A DNA stretch of 64,000 bases, taken from Streptomyces aurantiogriseus. GTDB taxonomy: Bacteria; Actinomycetota; Actinomycetes; Streptomycetales; Streptomycetaceae. The translations under genes were made by a program, and so were the position numbers. The stretch's first letter is position 1; the number at the start of each line of letters is the position of its first letter. Shown piece after piece: positions 43,790-51,105 of this stretch. The notes beneath the pieces are model-generated. The model was not told the DNA's origin and searched no databases. It saw only the letters and a list, made by a program, of their open reading frames with translations. The DNA lies in assembly GCF_014649375.1 (NCBI RefSeq), contig NZ_BMSX01000014.1, positions 1 to 64,000 on the forward strand, given 5' to 3'.

Positions 43790-43954
43790 CCGGCCGGGTC
43801 GGGGGTTCGCTGTCCAGGTCGACGGCGCGGACGATCTCGGCCTCCGCGCCGTCCCTCTCCAACTGCTCCACCACGACCCGACCCGGGCGAGCGCCTCGGT
43901 GTCGGAGGGGTCCGGCGACCTCTTGAGCGTGCAGTTGATCACGAGTGCCTTCAT
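43790..43954 (-). pseudogene. Flavodoxin/NADPH-dependent FMN reductase N-terminal remnant
   Basis: ATG at 43954 begins MKALVINCTLKRSPDPSDTE, the FMN-binding start of flavodoxin_2-type oxidoreductases. Frame then changes: GGGTC occurs twice in tandem (near 43878), and removing one copy restores ALARVVVEQLERDGAEAEIV and RAVDLDSEPPT. After this the homology ends at about 43790, so the gene is both frameshifted and truncated. Its SigB-type promoter (43966-43990) is still intact. Confidence 0.7.
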
Positions 43955-43965
43955 GCCGACCCGGA

Positions 43966-43990
43966 GTACCCGTCCCGGCCCGGCCCACGC
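43966..43990 (-). promoter_or_regulatory. SigB-type promoter facing the flavodoxin remnant
   Basis: Minus strand: GCGT (43990-43987), 15 bases, GGGTAC (43971-43966), 11 bases, ATG at 43954. It is back-to-back with the promoter of the diiron protein gene (43995-44019). Confidence 0.55.
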
Positions 43991-43994
43991 GAGC

Positions 43995-44019
43995 GGATGG
44001 CCCGGTGACGGCGGGGTAC
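43995..44019 (+). promoter_or_regulatory. SigB-type promoter for the diiron protein operon
   Basis: GGAT (43995-43998), 15 bases, GGGTAC (44014-44019), nine bases, ATG at 44029. Spacing is identical to the DUF6479 promoter, and GGCGGGGTACCCGGCGC is shared by both around the box. Confidence 0.6.
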
Positions 44020-44028
44020 CCGGCGCGC

Positions 44029-45036
44029 ATGGCACACGAAGGACCACGGCTGCCGGCCGCCCGGGGCCCGCTCTCCGCGGCTGTCCGGGAGAACCTGCTG
44101 GGCACGGGCCCGCTCCCGCCCGCGGAGGCGGTCGCGGAGGCGCCCGTGTACGGCGACGACCTCCAGCTGGCCCTGTACCTCTGCTACGAACTGCACTACC
44201 GCGGCTTCGCCGGGGTGGCCCCCGACCGTGAGTGGGACCCCGAGCTGCTGCGTGTCCGCGCCGCGCTGGAGCACCGCTTCCTGACCGCCCTGCGCGCCGA
44301 CACCCCGGTCCACGACACCGTCGACGACGCCCTCGCCGAGCTCCTCGTCGAGCCCGTCGAGGGCACCGGAGTCTCCCACTTCCTGTGCGACGAGGGCGAG
44401 TTGTGGCAGCTGCGCGAGTACGCGGCGCAGCGCTCCCTTTACCACCTCAAGGAGGCCGACCCGCACGCCTGGGTGCTGCCCCGGCTGTGGGGCCGGGCCA
44501 AGGCGGCCATGGCGGCGGTGGAGTTCGACGAGTACGGCGGCGGCCGCCCCGACCGCGTCCACGCCCGCCTGTTCGCGGACCTGATGACGGACCTGGGCCT
44601 GGACACCGCCTACGGCCGCTATCTCGACGCCGCGTGCGCCGAGACGCTGGCCACCGTCAACCTCATGTCCCTGCTCGGCCTGCACCGCTCCCTCCGCGGC
44701 GCCCTCGTCGGGCACTTCGCCACGGTCGAGATCACCTCCTCGCCCGGTTCCCGGCGGCTCGCCGAGGCGATGCGCCGCACGGACGCCGGGCCCGCCGCCG
44801 CGTACTTCTACGACGAACACGTGGAGGCCGATGCGGTCCACGAGCAGGTCGTCCGGCACGACGTCATCGGCGGCCTGCTGGACGAGGAGCCGCACCTGGC
44901 CCCCGACGTGGCCTTCGGCATCGGCGTCACCGGTCTGCTGGAGGACCGCCTCGCCGACCGTCTGCTCACCGCCTGGCGCGCGGGACGCTCCTCCCTGCAC
45001 ACACCCCTCAACACCGAAATAGCCCATATTTCCTGA
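44029..45036 (+). CDS. Iron-containing redox protein, haem-oxygenase-like diiron family
   Basis: 335 residues, all helical. The order of segments matches the haem-oxygenase-like diiron (HDO/CADD-like) superfamily: LYLCYELHYRGFAGV, LWQLREYAAQRSLYHLKEAD, AAMAAVEFDEYGGGRPDRVH and YFYDEHVEADAVHEQVVRHD supply the Glu and His residues that would bind two irons. Known members are oxygenases or oxidases acting on small molecules and fatty acids; this substrate is unknown. ATG at 44029 is set by a SigB-type box nine bases upstream, with no ribosome-binding site. The HemK-like and CDGSH genes follow directly, so it leads a three-gene operon. Confidence 0.8.
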   Translation: MAHEGPRLPAARGPLSAAVRENLLGTGPLPPAEAVAEAPVYGDDLQLALYLCYELHYRGFAGVAPDREWDPELLRVRAALEHRFLTALRADTPVHDTVDDALAELLVEPVEGTGVSHFLCDEGELWQLREYAAQRSLYHLKEADPHAWVLPRLWGRAKAAMAAVEFDEYGGGRPDRVHARLFADLMTDLGLDTAYGRYLDAACAETLATVNLMSLLGLHRSLRGALVGHFATVEITSSPGSRRLAEAMRRTDAGPAAAYFYDEHVEADAVHEQVVRHDVIGGLLDEEPHLAPDVAFGIGVTGLLEDRLADRLLTAWRAGRSSLHTPLNTEIAHIS

Positions 45037-45042
45037 ATGCCG

Positions 45043-45048
45043 GGGTAC
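45043..45048 (+). promoter_or_regulatory. GGGTAC box upstream of the HemK-like gene
   Basis: GGGTAC at 45043-45048 lies exactly nine bases before GTG at 45058, the same geometry as the boxes at 28436 and 44014. No GNNT element is found at the proper distance, so this is weaker and may be a secondary internal promoter. Confidence 0.4.
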
Positions 45049-45057
45049 CTGGTCGGC

Positions 45058-45711
45058 GTGAATCCGCTGGTACCCCCGGGTGTGTACGCCCCTCAGGAGG
45101 ACACCGACCTGCTGGCCGGGGCGCTGTCCGAAGAACCGTTCCCGCCCGGCGCGGACGTCCTCGACGTGGGGACGGGTTCCGGCGCGCTCGCTCTGGAGGC
45201 CGCACGGCGGGGCGCCCGCGTCACCGCGGTCGACGTGTCCTGGCGGGCGGTGTGCGCGGCGCGCTGGAACGTGTGGCGGGCCCGGCTGCCGGTGCGCGTA
45301 CGGCACGGGAACCTCTTCGACCCGGTGCACGGGCAGTCCTTCGATCTGATCCTGGCCAATCCGCCGTACGTACCGGCCCCGGCCGGCCGGCGGGTTCCGC
45401 GCGGTGAGGCCCGGGCCTGGGACGCCGGCGGGGACGGCCGACTGGTCCTGGACCGGATCTGCCGGGAGGCACCGACGCTGCTGCGCTCCGGTGGGGTGCT
45501 GCTGATCGTGCACTCCGCCCTCAGCGACCCGGACCGCACTCTGGCGCGTCTGCGGGCGGCCGGTCTGAAGGCCTCGGTGATCCGGCGCCGCCGCATCCCC
45601 TTCGGGCCGGTCCTGCGTTCGCGCGAGGACTGGCTGCGGGATCGCGGACTGCTGTCCCCCGACGAGAACAACGAGGAACTGGTGGTCGTCCGTGCCGAAC
45701 TCCCCTGCTGA
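45058..45711 (+). CDS. HemK-type N5-glutamine/small-molecule methyltransferase
   Basis: 217 residues from GTG at 45058; an in-frame ATG at 45037 adds seven residues. SAM motif I is DVGTGSGALALEAARRG and the N-methyltransferase motif is LILANPPYVP. The start VNPLVPPGVYAPQEDTDLL matches the short 'HemK2/methylase of polypeptide' group rather than PrmC, which has an extra N-terminal domain. It may methylate a protein Gln/Lys or a small molecule. Nested between a diiron protein and a CDGSH protein; overlaps the latter by 20 bases. Confidence 0.83.
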   Translation: MNPLVPPGVYAPQEDTDLLAGALSEEPFPPGADVLDVGTGSGALALEAARRGARVTAVDVSWRAVCAARWNVWRARLPVRVRHGNLFDPVHGQSFDLILANPPYVPAPAGRRVPRGEARAWDAGGDGRLVLDRICREAPTLLRSGGVLLIVHSALSDPDRTLARLRAAGLKASVIRRRRIPFGPVLRSREDWLRDRGLLSPDENNEELVVVRAELPC

Positions 45712-45889
45712 CAAGCCCCGCAGGATCACCGTCCAGCGCAAGGGCCCCCTGCTGGTCGAGGGCCCGGTGGAGGTGGAGCTGGAGGACGGCTCGACGGTCG
45801 TCTCCGACCGCTTCCGGGTCGCCCTGTGCACCTGCCGGCGCAGCCGCCGCTATCCATGGTGCGACACCAGCCATCGCGACCGGGTCTGA
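45692..45889 (+). CDS. CDGSH-type [2Fe-2S] protein
   Basis: 65 residues. The C-terminal cluster motif reads CTCRRSRRYPWCDTSH, the C-x-C-x2-S-x3-P-x-C-D-x2-H pattern of CDGSH (mitoNEET-like) domains that hold a redox-active, labile 2Fe-2S cluster with three Cys and one His. One copy only, so it should act as a dimer. GTG at 45692 overlaps the methyltransferase gene, implying coupling. It may donate electrons or Fe-S clusters to the diiron protein at 44029 (inference). Confidence 0.88.
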   Translation: MPNSPADKPRRITVQRKGPLLVEGPVEVELEDGSTVVSDRFRVALCTCRRSRRYPWCDTSHRDRV

Positions 45890-45916
45890 CGGAGAGCGGG
45901 GGCGCCCGCAGGTGAT

Positions 45917-45962
45917 ACCAGGGGCCGGCGGGCGGCCCCACTCCGCCCGGCCGGCCCCTGGT
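45917..45962. terminator. Terminator after the CDGSH operon
   Basis: ACCAGGGGCCGG ... CCGGCCCCTGGT (45917-45928 and 45951-45962) continues inward with CGGGCGG / CCGCCCG, giving about 19 paired bases with one bulged G and a small loop. It is placed just after the CDGSH stop. Confidence 0.75.
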
Positions 45963-46051
45963 GCGAGATCGCGGTCGTCCCGTGTCAGTGGCCCGTGCTC
46001 CCCACGTCACGAGCCTCTCGCGGCGTCCACGGGGGCCACGCGATCCCGGTC

Positions 46052-46483
46052 TCAGAACGCGAAGAGGACACTCCCGGTGGAGTTCTTCACGCACTCGTTG
46101 GAGAAGGTCCGCTCATAGGAGACACGCTTGCCCTGCCAGACGCCGTCGACGGTGACGACGACGGGGTCGTACTCCCTGGTGCACAGCGCGTCGCCCGTCT
46201 CCGTCAGCACCTCGAGGTCGCCACCGCTGGCGCGCAGTTCGGCGCAGGCCAGGGCGGCGGCCGGGTGGCTGCCCGAGGGCCCCGGCGCGCAGGTCAGAGT
46301 GACGGCACGGGCCGGGCTGACGGCGGCGGCGCTCTCTCCGTGCCCCAGCGTCAGCACAAGGGCCGACGGGGCGTAGAGCGAGGCCGGAGCGGCCGGGGCG
46401 GCGAGGGCGGGCCCGGTGAGGGGTCCGCAGACGGCGGCGGCCGTGAGGCCGAGGGTCGCTGCCCAGCGCGCGGTGTTCCGCAT
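46052..46483 (-). CDS. Secreted SSI-family protease inhibitor with predicted P1 arginine
   Basis: 143 residues from ATG at 46483 (GGAAGG nine bases upstream; an ATG three codons earlier is too close to it). Signal peptide about 1-29, then a Streptomyces subtilisin inhibitor domain: LYAPSALVLTLGHGE, LTCAPGPSGSHPAAALACAE, the reactive-site strand CTREYDPVVVTVDGVW and SNECVKNSTGSVLFAF. Four cysteines form the two expected disulfides. Aligned with SSI (CPMVYDP), P1 Met is replaced by Arg and P1' by Glu, which predicts inhibition of trypsin-like rather than subtilisin-like proteases, as in plasminostreptin-type relatives. Confidence 0.9.
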   Translation of the reverse strand: MRNTARWAATLGLTAAAVCGPLTGPALAAPAAPASLYAPSALVLTLGHGESAAAVSPARAVTLTCAPGPSGSHPAAALACAELRASGGDLEVLTETGDALCTREYDPVVVTVDGVWQGKRVSYERTFSNECVKNSTGSVLFAF

Positions 46484-46805
46484 TGTGTGCATCCTTCCGC
46501 TCGATACGGGGGTGTGCCTGCTCCGGCGCGATCGGTGCCGGACGCGGCGAGCGCGAGTCTGCCGAGTCCGCCGCCGAAACTCACATCGACCCCACGGGTT
46601 TCAGTAACCTTTCGTGTTGAATCAGTGGCGTGAAGTCACGGAATTCGAACGTTACAAGGCCGCAAGCAAGCGCTTCATGATCCCCCGGTTCGCCGGAGTG
46701 ACCGGTTTTCATGGGTTCGTTAATCGGCCTGAAACATTCCGCTCCCGTCCTCGTTCCGCTCTCGGCGGACTCCTCGGCGTCCCCTTGTGTTCATGTACCA
46801 GCGGC
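46484..46805. other. Divergent intergenic region, no gene seen
   Basis: About 320 bp between the SSI gene and the 46820 gene. AT-richer than its surroundings, with GTTTCAGTAACC and GAACGTTACAAGG stretches that may hold promoters. A short open frame at 46614-46823 has no ribosome-binding site and atypical codon use, and I do not call it. Confidence 0.5.
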
Positions 46806-46827
46806 GTAATCGTCATTACATGATTAC
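46806..46827. promoter_or_regulatory. Palindrome abutting a start codon, candidate operator
   Basis: GTAAT-CGTC-ATTAC (46806-46819) is a perfect inverted repeat that ends on the base before the ATG at 46820; a third half-site ATTAC follows at 46823-46827. The encoded protein has a ribbon-helix-helix-like segment, so autoregulation is plausible. Confidence 0.45.
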
Positions 46828-47395
46828 AGAAGCGCAGAAGGAGAAGTTGCGGGGATGGTTCGCCGGGCGGCTGCCCGACGACCTCTTCGAGGAGCTCACC
46901 GAGGTGGCGGTCGACCGGGAGGAGATCACGGTCGTCGGCCGTGTCCCGGCGCCCCGACTCGCGGAGGACGCCCCGGCCGCCGAGCGCGAGGCGGCCGTGA
47001 CCGCCCGGATCCAGGAGTTCCGGGAGCGCACCCGGGAGACCCGGATGGCCGTGGCCCGCGACGCCGAGCACCGGTTCCGCCGGAAGGTGTCGTGGGGTGT
47101 GGTGTGCGACGGGCAGCGCGCCCTGTTCACCCACGTGGCCGCACCTGTGATGACCCGGCTGCGGCAGCCCGAGCGTCAGGTCCTCGACACCCTGATCGCC
47201 GCGGGCGTGGCGCGCAGCCGCAGTGACGCGCTCGCCTGGTGCGTCCGGCTGGTCCAGCGGCACACCGACGACTGGCTCAACGAGCTGCGGGAGTCCCTGG
47301 AGCACGTTCAGCGAGTGCGGGCCCAGGGGCCGGATGCGGAGGAGGTGACGGATTCCCGGGATGATTCGTCCACTCAGGACGCGGAAGAAGGATGA
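46820..47395 (+). CDS. Hypothetical protein with ribbon-helix-helix-like C-terminal segment
   Basis: 191 residues; a charged, mostly helical protein. Residues about 115-150 (VMTRLRQPERQVLDTLIAAG followed by VARSRSDALAWCVRLV) resemble a ribbon-helix-helix (CopG/Arc) fold: beta strand, helix, turn with SRSDAL, helix. The N-terminal about 100 residues (KLRGWFAGRLPDDLFEELTE, VDREEITVVGRV) look like a Streptomyces-conserved unknown domain. ATG at 46820 is chosen because upstream sequence is non-coding and a palindrome abuts it. It may be a DNA-binding autoregulator; this is inference from the motif and the adjacent repeat. Confidence 0.65.
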   Translation: MITEAQKEKLRGWFAGRLPDDLFEELTEVAVDREEITVVGRVPAPRLAEDAPAAEREAAVTARIQEFRERTRETRMAVARDAEHRFRRKVSWGVVCDGQRALFTHVAAPVMTRLRQPERQVLDTLIAAGVARSRSDALAWCVRLVQRHTDDWLNELRESLEHVQRVRAQGPDAEEVTDSRDDSSTQDAEEG

Positions 47396-47554
47396 TTCGC
47401 CCGCTGGCCGGGGTCCTGCCCCAACCCGTAGGTTCGGCAGACCCCGTCCCGGACGGCATCTGCCCGCGTCGCCCACCCCGCGGCAGCGACGGCCGTTCGC
47501 CCCCCGCCGCGCCACCCCGCGCTCCACCGTCGACCGCCCGCTGCTGGAGCCCCC

Positions 47555-49156
47555 TTGACCCCGCCGTCCCCCGGACCCGCCCCGACCACGCCTCCCCCGT
47601 CCCTCACCGAGGTCGAGACCCACGGTGTCGACCGCATCCCCGACGCCGAACGCACCGCGACCCCCTTCGACCTGTTCCGGCTCGCCTTCGGCGGCGCGAA
47701 CACCTTCTCGACCTGCGTCCTGGGCGCCTTCCCGATCCTGTTCGGCCTGTCCTTCTGGCAGGGCCTCGCGGCCACTGTGCTGGGGGTGGTCGTGGGGGCG
47801 CTGATCCTGTGCCCGATGGCGGTGTTCGGCCCGGTCAACGGCACCAACAACGCGGTCTCCTCCTCCGCGCACCTCGGTGTGCACGGCCGCGTCGTCGGCT
47901 CCTTCCTCTCGCTGCTGACCGCGGTCGCGTTCTTCTCCCTCTCGGTGTGGAGCTCCGGCGACGCCCTGGTCGGCGGCGCCCATCGGCTCTTCGGCGTCGA
48001 CCGCGGCAACCTGACCTACGCCGTGGCGTACGCGCTCTTCGCCGGGCTGGTGCTCGCGGTGTGCGTGTACGGCTTCCGCTTCATGCTGTTCGTCAACAAG
48101 GTCGCGGTCACCTCGGCGACCGTGCTGTTCCTGCTGGGCGCGCTCGCGTTCGCCGGCGACTTCGACCCCTCGTACGCGGGCGTCTTCACGGACTCCGCGG
48201 ACGCGGCGACGAAGTCCCTGTTCTGGCCGTCGTTCATCGGCGCGGCCCTGATCGTGCTGTCCAACCCGGTGTCGTTCGGGGCGTTCCTCGGCGACTGGTC
48301 GCGCTACATCCCGGCGGCCACCCCGCGCCGCCGGGTCGTCGGCGCCGCCTTCCTCTCCCAGCTCGCGACCCTGCTGCCGTTCCTCTTCGGCCTGTCGACC
48401 GCGAGCATCATCGCAACGAAGGCCCCCGAGTACGTCGACCCGGCCGCCCCCGACTTCGTGGGCGGACTGCTGGCGATCTCACCCACCTGGTTCTTCCTGC
48501 CGGTGTGCCTGCTGGCCCTGATCGGCGGCATGTCGACGGGCACGACCTCGCTGTACGGCACCGGCCTGGACTTCTCGTCGGTGTTCCCGCGGCTGTCGCG
48601 CGTGCAGGCGACCCTGCTGGTCGGCGTGGTGTCGATCGCGTTCATCTTCGCCGGCCGCTTCGGCCTGGACCTCGTCCGGTCGATCTCCACGTTCGCCACG
48701 GTGATCATCACCTGCACGACGCCCTGGATGGTCGTGATGATGCTGGGCTTCTACACGCGGCGCGGCTGGTACGACCCCGAGGCCCTCCAGGTCTTCAACC
48801 GGCGGCAGCGCGGCGGGCGTTACTGGTTCGCGCACGGCTGGAACTGGCGCGGCATGACCGCCTGGTGGGTGTCGGCCCTCGTGGGTGTGCTGTTCACCAA
48901 CATCCCGGGCCAGTTCGTCGGCCCGCTCGGCGACCTGGCGAACGGCGTCGACATCAGCCTGCCGCTGTCCCTCGCCCTCGCCGCCGTGCTCTACGTGGCG
49001 CTGCTGTGGCTGTTCCCGGAGCCTCGGGCGGCGTACGGGCCCGAGGGAGCGCGGCTCGCCCGGACCGTAGAGGTGCCGGCGCCGCCGATCACCGGGCCGG
49101 GGACGGGAGTTGACGAAGGGCCGTTGTCAGACCCCTCGACTACGGTGCGGGCATGA
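47555..49156 (+). CDS. NCS1-family nucleobase permease (cytosine/purine permease)
   Basis: 533 residues with about 12 transmembrane helices typical of nucleobase:cation symporter-1: FGGANTFSTCVLGAFPILFG near TM1, GPVNGTNNAVSSSAHLGVHG near TM3, NPVSFGAFLGDWSRYIP near TM6. It should import cytosine, purines or allantoin-like substrates with a cation. TTG at 47555 is chosen with CTGGAG five bases upstream; the upstream frame is not conserved-looking. Its stop overlaps the hydrolase start as ATGA, suggesting the hydrolase acts in the same pathway. Confidence 0.9.
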   Translation: MTPPSPGPAPTTPPPSLTEVETHGVDRIPDAERTATPFDLFRLAFGGANTFSTCVLGAFPILFGLSFWQGLAATVLGVVVGALILCPMAVFGPVNGTNNAVSSSAHLGVHGRVVGSFLSLLTAVAFFSLSVWSSGDALVGGAHRLFGVDRGNLTYAVAYALFAGLVLAVCVYGFRFMLFVNKVAVTSATVLFLLGALAFAGDFDPSYAGVFTDSADAATKSLFWPSFIGAALIVLSNPVSFGAFLGDWSRYIPAATPRRRVVGAAFLSQLATLLPFLFGLSTASIIATKAPEYVDPAAPDFVGGLLAISPTWFFLPVCLLALIGGMSTGTTSLYGTGLDFSSVFPRLSRVQATLLVGVVSIAFIFAGRFGLDLVRSISTFATVIITCTTPWMVVMMLGFYTRRGWYDPEALQVFNRRQRGGRYWFAHGWNWRGMTAWWVSALVGVLFTNIPGQFVGPLGDLANGVDISLPLSLALAAVLYVALLWLFPEPRAAYGPEGARLARTVEVPAPPITGPGTGVDEGPLSDPSTTVRA

Positions 49157-49845
49157 CGCATTTCGTGATGACGGCAGGGACCTGGCTCGGTGCGGGGGCC
49201 TGGGACGAGGTGGCGGCGGAGCTGCGCGCCGCCGGGGACGACGCCCATCCCGTGACCCTTTCCGGTCTCGCCGAGAAGCAGGGGGTCCCGGCAGGGCTGG
49301 AGACCCATGTCAGGGACGTCGTCGACGCGGTCGAGCGGCTCGGTCTGCGGGACGTGGTGCTGGTCGGGCACAGCTACTCCGGGATACCGGTCGGGCAGGC
49401 CGCGGAGCGGATCGGTGACCGGCTGCGGCGGGTGGTGTTCGTCGACGCGAACGTGCCCGTCGACGGGGAGTCGTTCCTGTCGGGCTGGCCGAGCGACCAC
49501 GTCCGGGAGTCGATCGCGGCCCACGACGGCTTCTGGCCGCCGCTCACCGCGGACGACTACGCGGGCCAGGGGCTGACGGACGAGCAGATCCGCCGGATCG
49601 TCGAGGGATCCCCGCATCCGGGCGCCACTCTCACCGAACCGGCCACCCTGAGCCGCTCCCTCGGCGACCTCCCTGCCACCTACATCAAGTGCCTGCTGGA
49701 CGGCGACGAGCCGATGCCCGCGGTGGCGGAGCTGCTCAAGAGCGAGAGGTGGGAGCTGGTGGAGATGGACACCGGTCACTGGCCGATGTTCTCGCAGCCA
49801 CGCGAACTGGCCCGGATCCTGCGCGAGTCGGCCGGTAGGGGCTGA
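49153..49845 (+). CDS. Alpha/beta hydrolase (methylesterase/salicylate-esterase-like)
   Basis: A 230-residue alpha/beta hydrolase of the EstC/MES/HNL-like group: FVMTAGTWLGAGAWDEVAAE at the start, nucleophile Ser in VGHSYSGIP, and catalytic His in DTGHWPMF. These enzymes cleave small esters. Translationally coupled (ATGA) to the NCS1 permease, so its substrate may be, or derive from, an imported nucleobase or related amide/ester; that link is inferred from coupling only. Confidence 0.87.
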   Translation: MTHFVMTAGTWLGAGAWDEVAAELRAAGDDAHPVTLSGLAEKQGVPAGLETHVRDVVDAVERLGLRDVVLVGHSYSGIPVGQAAERIGDRLRRVVFVDANVPVDGESFLSGWPSDHVRESIAAHDGFWPPLTADDYAGQGLTDEQIRRIVEGSPHPGATLTEPATLSRSLGDLPATYIKCLLDGDEPMPAVAELLKSERWELVEMDTGHWPMFSQPRELARILRESAGRG

Positions 49846-49915
49846 CACCCCGCCGCGTACCGACCGGTATGGTCAGCGTCGGCGTGGTCTCGGCGACGAG
49901 AGGCGGGACATCCGG

Positions 49916-51085
49916 ATGGCGAAGCACTGGGCGGACTTCCAGTACGAGATCTATCTGAACGGGATGACGGGTGCGGTCCCCCGGCTGCCCACCGATCTGA
50001 CCCGGCTGGAGGAGCTGACCGAGCAGCGCCTCGGACCGGGTCCGGTCGGCTATGTGGCGGGCAGCGCGGGTGACGGCAGTACGGCCCGTGCGAACCGGGC
50101 GGCCCTGCGGCGCCGTCGGATCGTTCCGCGCATGCTGCGGGACGTGCACGAGCGCGATCTGTCGGTCGAGGTGCTCGGCCGATCCCTGCCCGCCCCGCTG
50201 GCGCTGGCCCCGGTCGGCGTGCTGTCGATCATGCATCCGGAGGCCGAGTCCGCGGCCGCCCGGGCCGCCGCCGCGCAGGGGGTGCCGTTCGTGCTGTCGT
50301 CCGCGTCGAGCACACCGATCGAGCAGGTGGCCGAGGCGATGGGGGACGCCGAGCGCTGGTTCCAGCTGTACTGGTCCAAGGACCGCGAGGTGACCCGCAG
50401 TTTCCTTCGGCGGGCGGGGGCGGCCGGGTTCACGGTGCTGGTCGTCACCCTGGACACCCCGCTGCTGGCGTGGCGGCCGCGCGACCTCGACCAGGCGTAC
50501 CTGCCGTTCCTGCACGGCGTGGGCACCGCCAACTACTTCACCGACCCGGCCTTCCGGGCGGGCCTGGCCAAGCCGGTGCACGAGGATCGCAACGCGGCCG
50601 TGCTGCACTTCGTGAACCTGTTCGCGGATCCTGCGAAGACCTGGCCGGACCTGGCGTTCCTGCGGGAGCACTGGGACGGCCCGATCGTCCTGAAGGGCGT
50701 CCTCCACCCGGACGACGCCCGGCTGGCCGCCGACGCCGGGATGGACGGCGTGGTGGTCTCCAACCACGGCGGCCGGCAGGTGGCCGGCTCGGTCGCGGCA
50801 GCGGACGCGCTGCCCCGCGTCGCGGCGGCGGTCGGCGACCGGCTGACCGTGCTGTTCGACAGCGGGGTGCGCACCGGCGACGACCTCTTCAAGGCACTCG
50901 CCCTCGGCGCGCGGGCCGTGCTGCTCGGCCGGCCGTACGTCTACGGGCTCGGCCTGGACGGCCAGTCCGGCGTGGAGCACGTGATCCGCTGTCTCCTCGC
51001 CGAGTTCGACCTCACCCTGGCCCTGTCCGGCCACGCCGGCCCGGCGACCGTCGGCCCGGCGGACCTCGTGGAGGACGCGGGGTGA
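49916..51085 (+). CDS. FMN-dependent alpha-hydroxyacid oxidase/lactate 2-monooxygenase-like enzyme
   Basis: A 389-residue TIM-barrel flavoenzyme. The active-site segment VVSNHGGRQVAGSVAAADAL holds the catalytic His and Arg; LALAPVGVLSIMHPEAESAA and ALALGARAVLLGRPYVYGLG bind FMN. It oxidises 2-hydroxyacids such as lactate, glycolate or mandelate. Length and the loop at residues about 185-220 (LPFLHGVGTANYFTDPAFRA) resemble mycobacterial lactate 2-monooxygenase. ATG at 49916. It follows the hydrolase by 70 bp and faces the sigma-like gene across 20 bp. Confidence 0.9.
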   Translation: MAKHWADFQYEIYLNGMTGAVPRLPTDLTRLEELTEQRLGPGPVGYVAGSAGDGSTARANRAALRRRRIVPRMLRDVHERDLSVEVLGRSLPAPLALAPVGVLSIMHPEAESAAARAAAAQGVPFVLSSASSTPIEQVAEAMGDAERWFQLYWSKDREVTRSFLRRAGAAGFTVLVVTLDTPLLAWRPRDLDQAYLPFLHGVGTANYFTDPAFRAGLAKPVHEDRNAAVLHFVNLFADPAKTWPDLAFLREHWDGPIVLKGVLHPDDARLAADAGMDGVVVSNHGGRQVAGSVAAADALPRVAAAVGDRLTVLFDSGVRTGDDLFKALALGARAVLLGRPYVYGLGLDGQSGVEHVIRCLLAEFDLTLALSGHAGPATVGPADLVEDAG

Positions 51086-51105
51086 CGGTCCACCGGACGG
51101 CCGTG

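Noticed and set aside
43945..44028. Upstream starts for the diiron protein (GTG at 44005 or ATG at 43945)
   Set aside because: They lie before or within the GGGTAC promoter, so an mRNA from that promoter would not include them.
46614..46823. A 69-codon frame upstream of the 46820 gene
   Set aside because: No ribosome-binding site, unusual codon composition, and it overlaps the candidate operator of the next gene.
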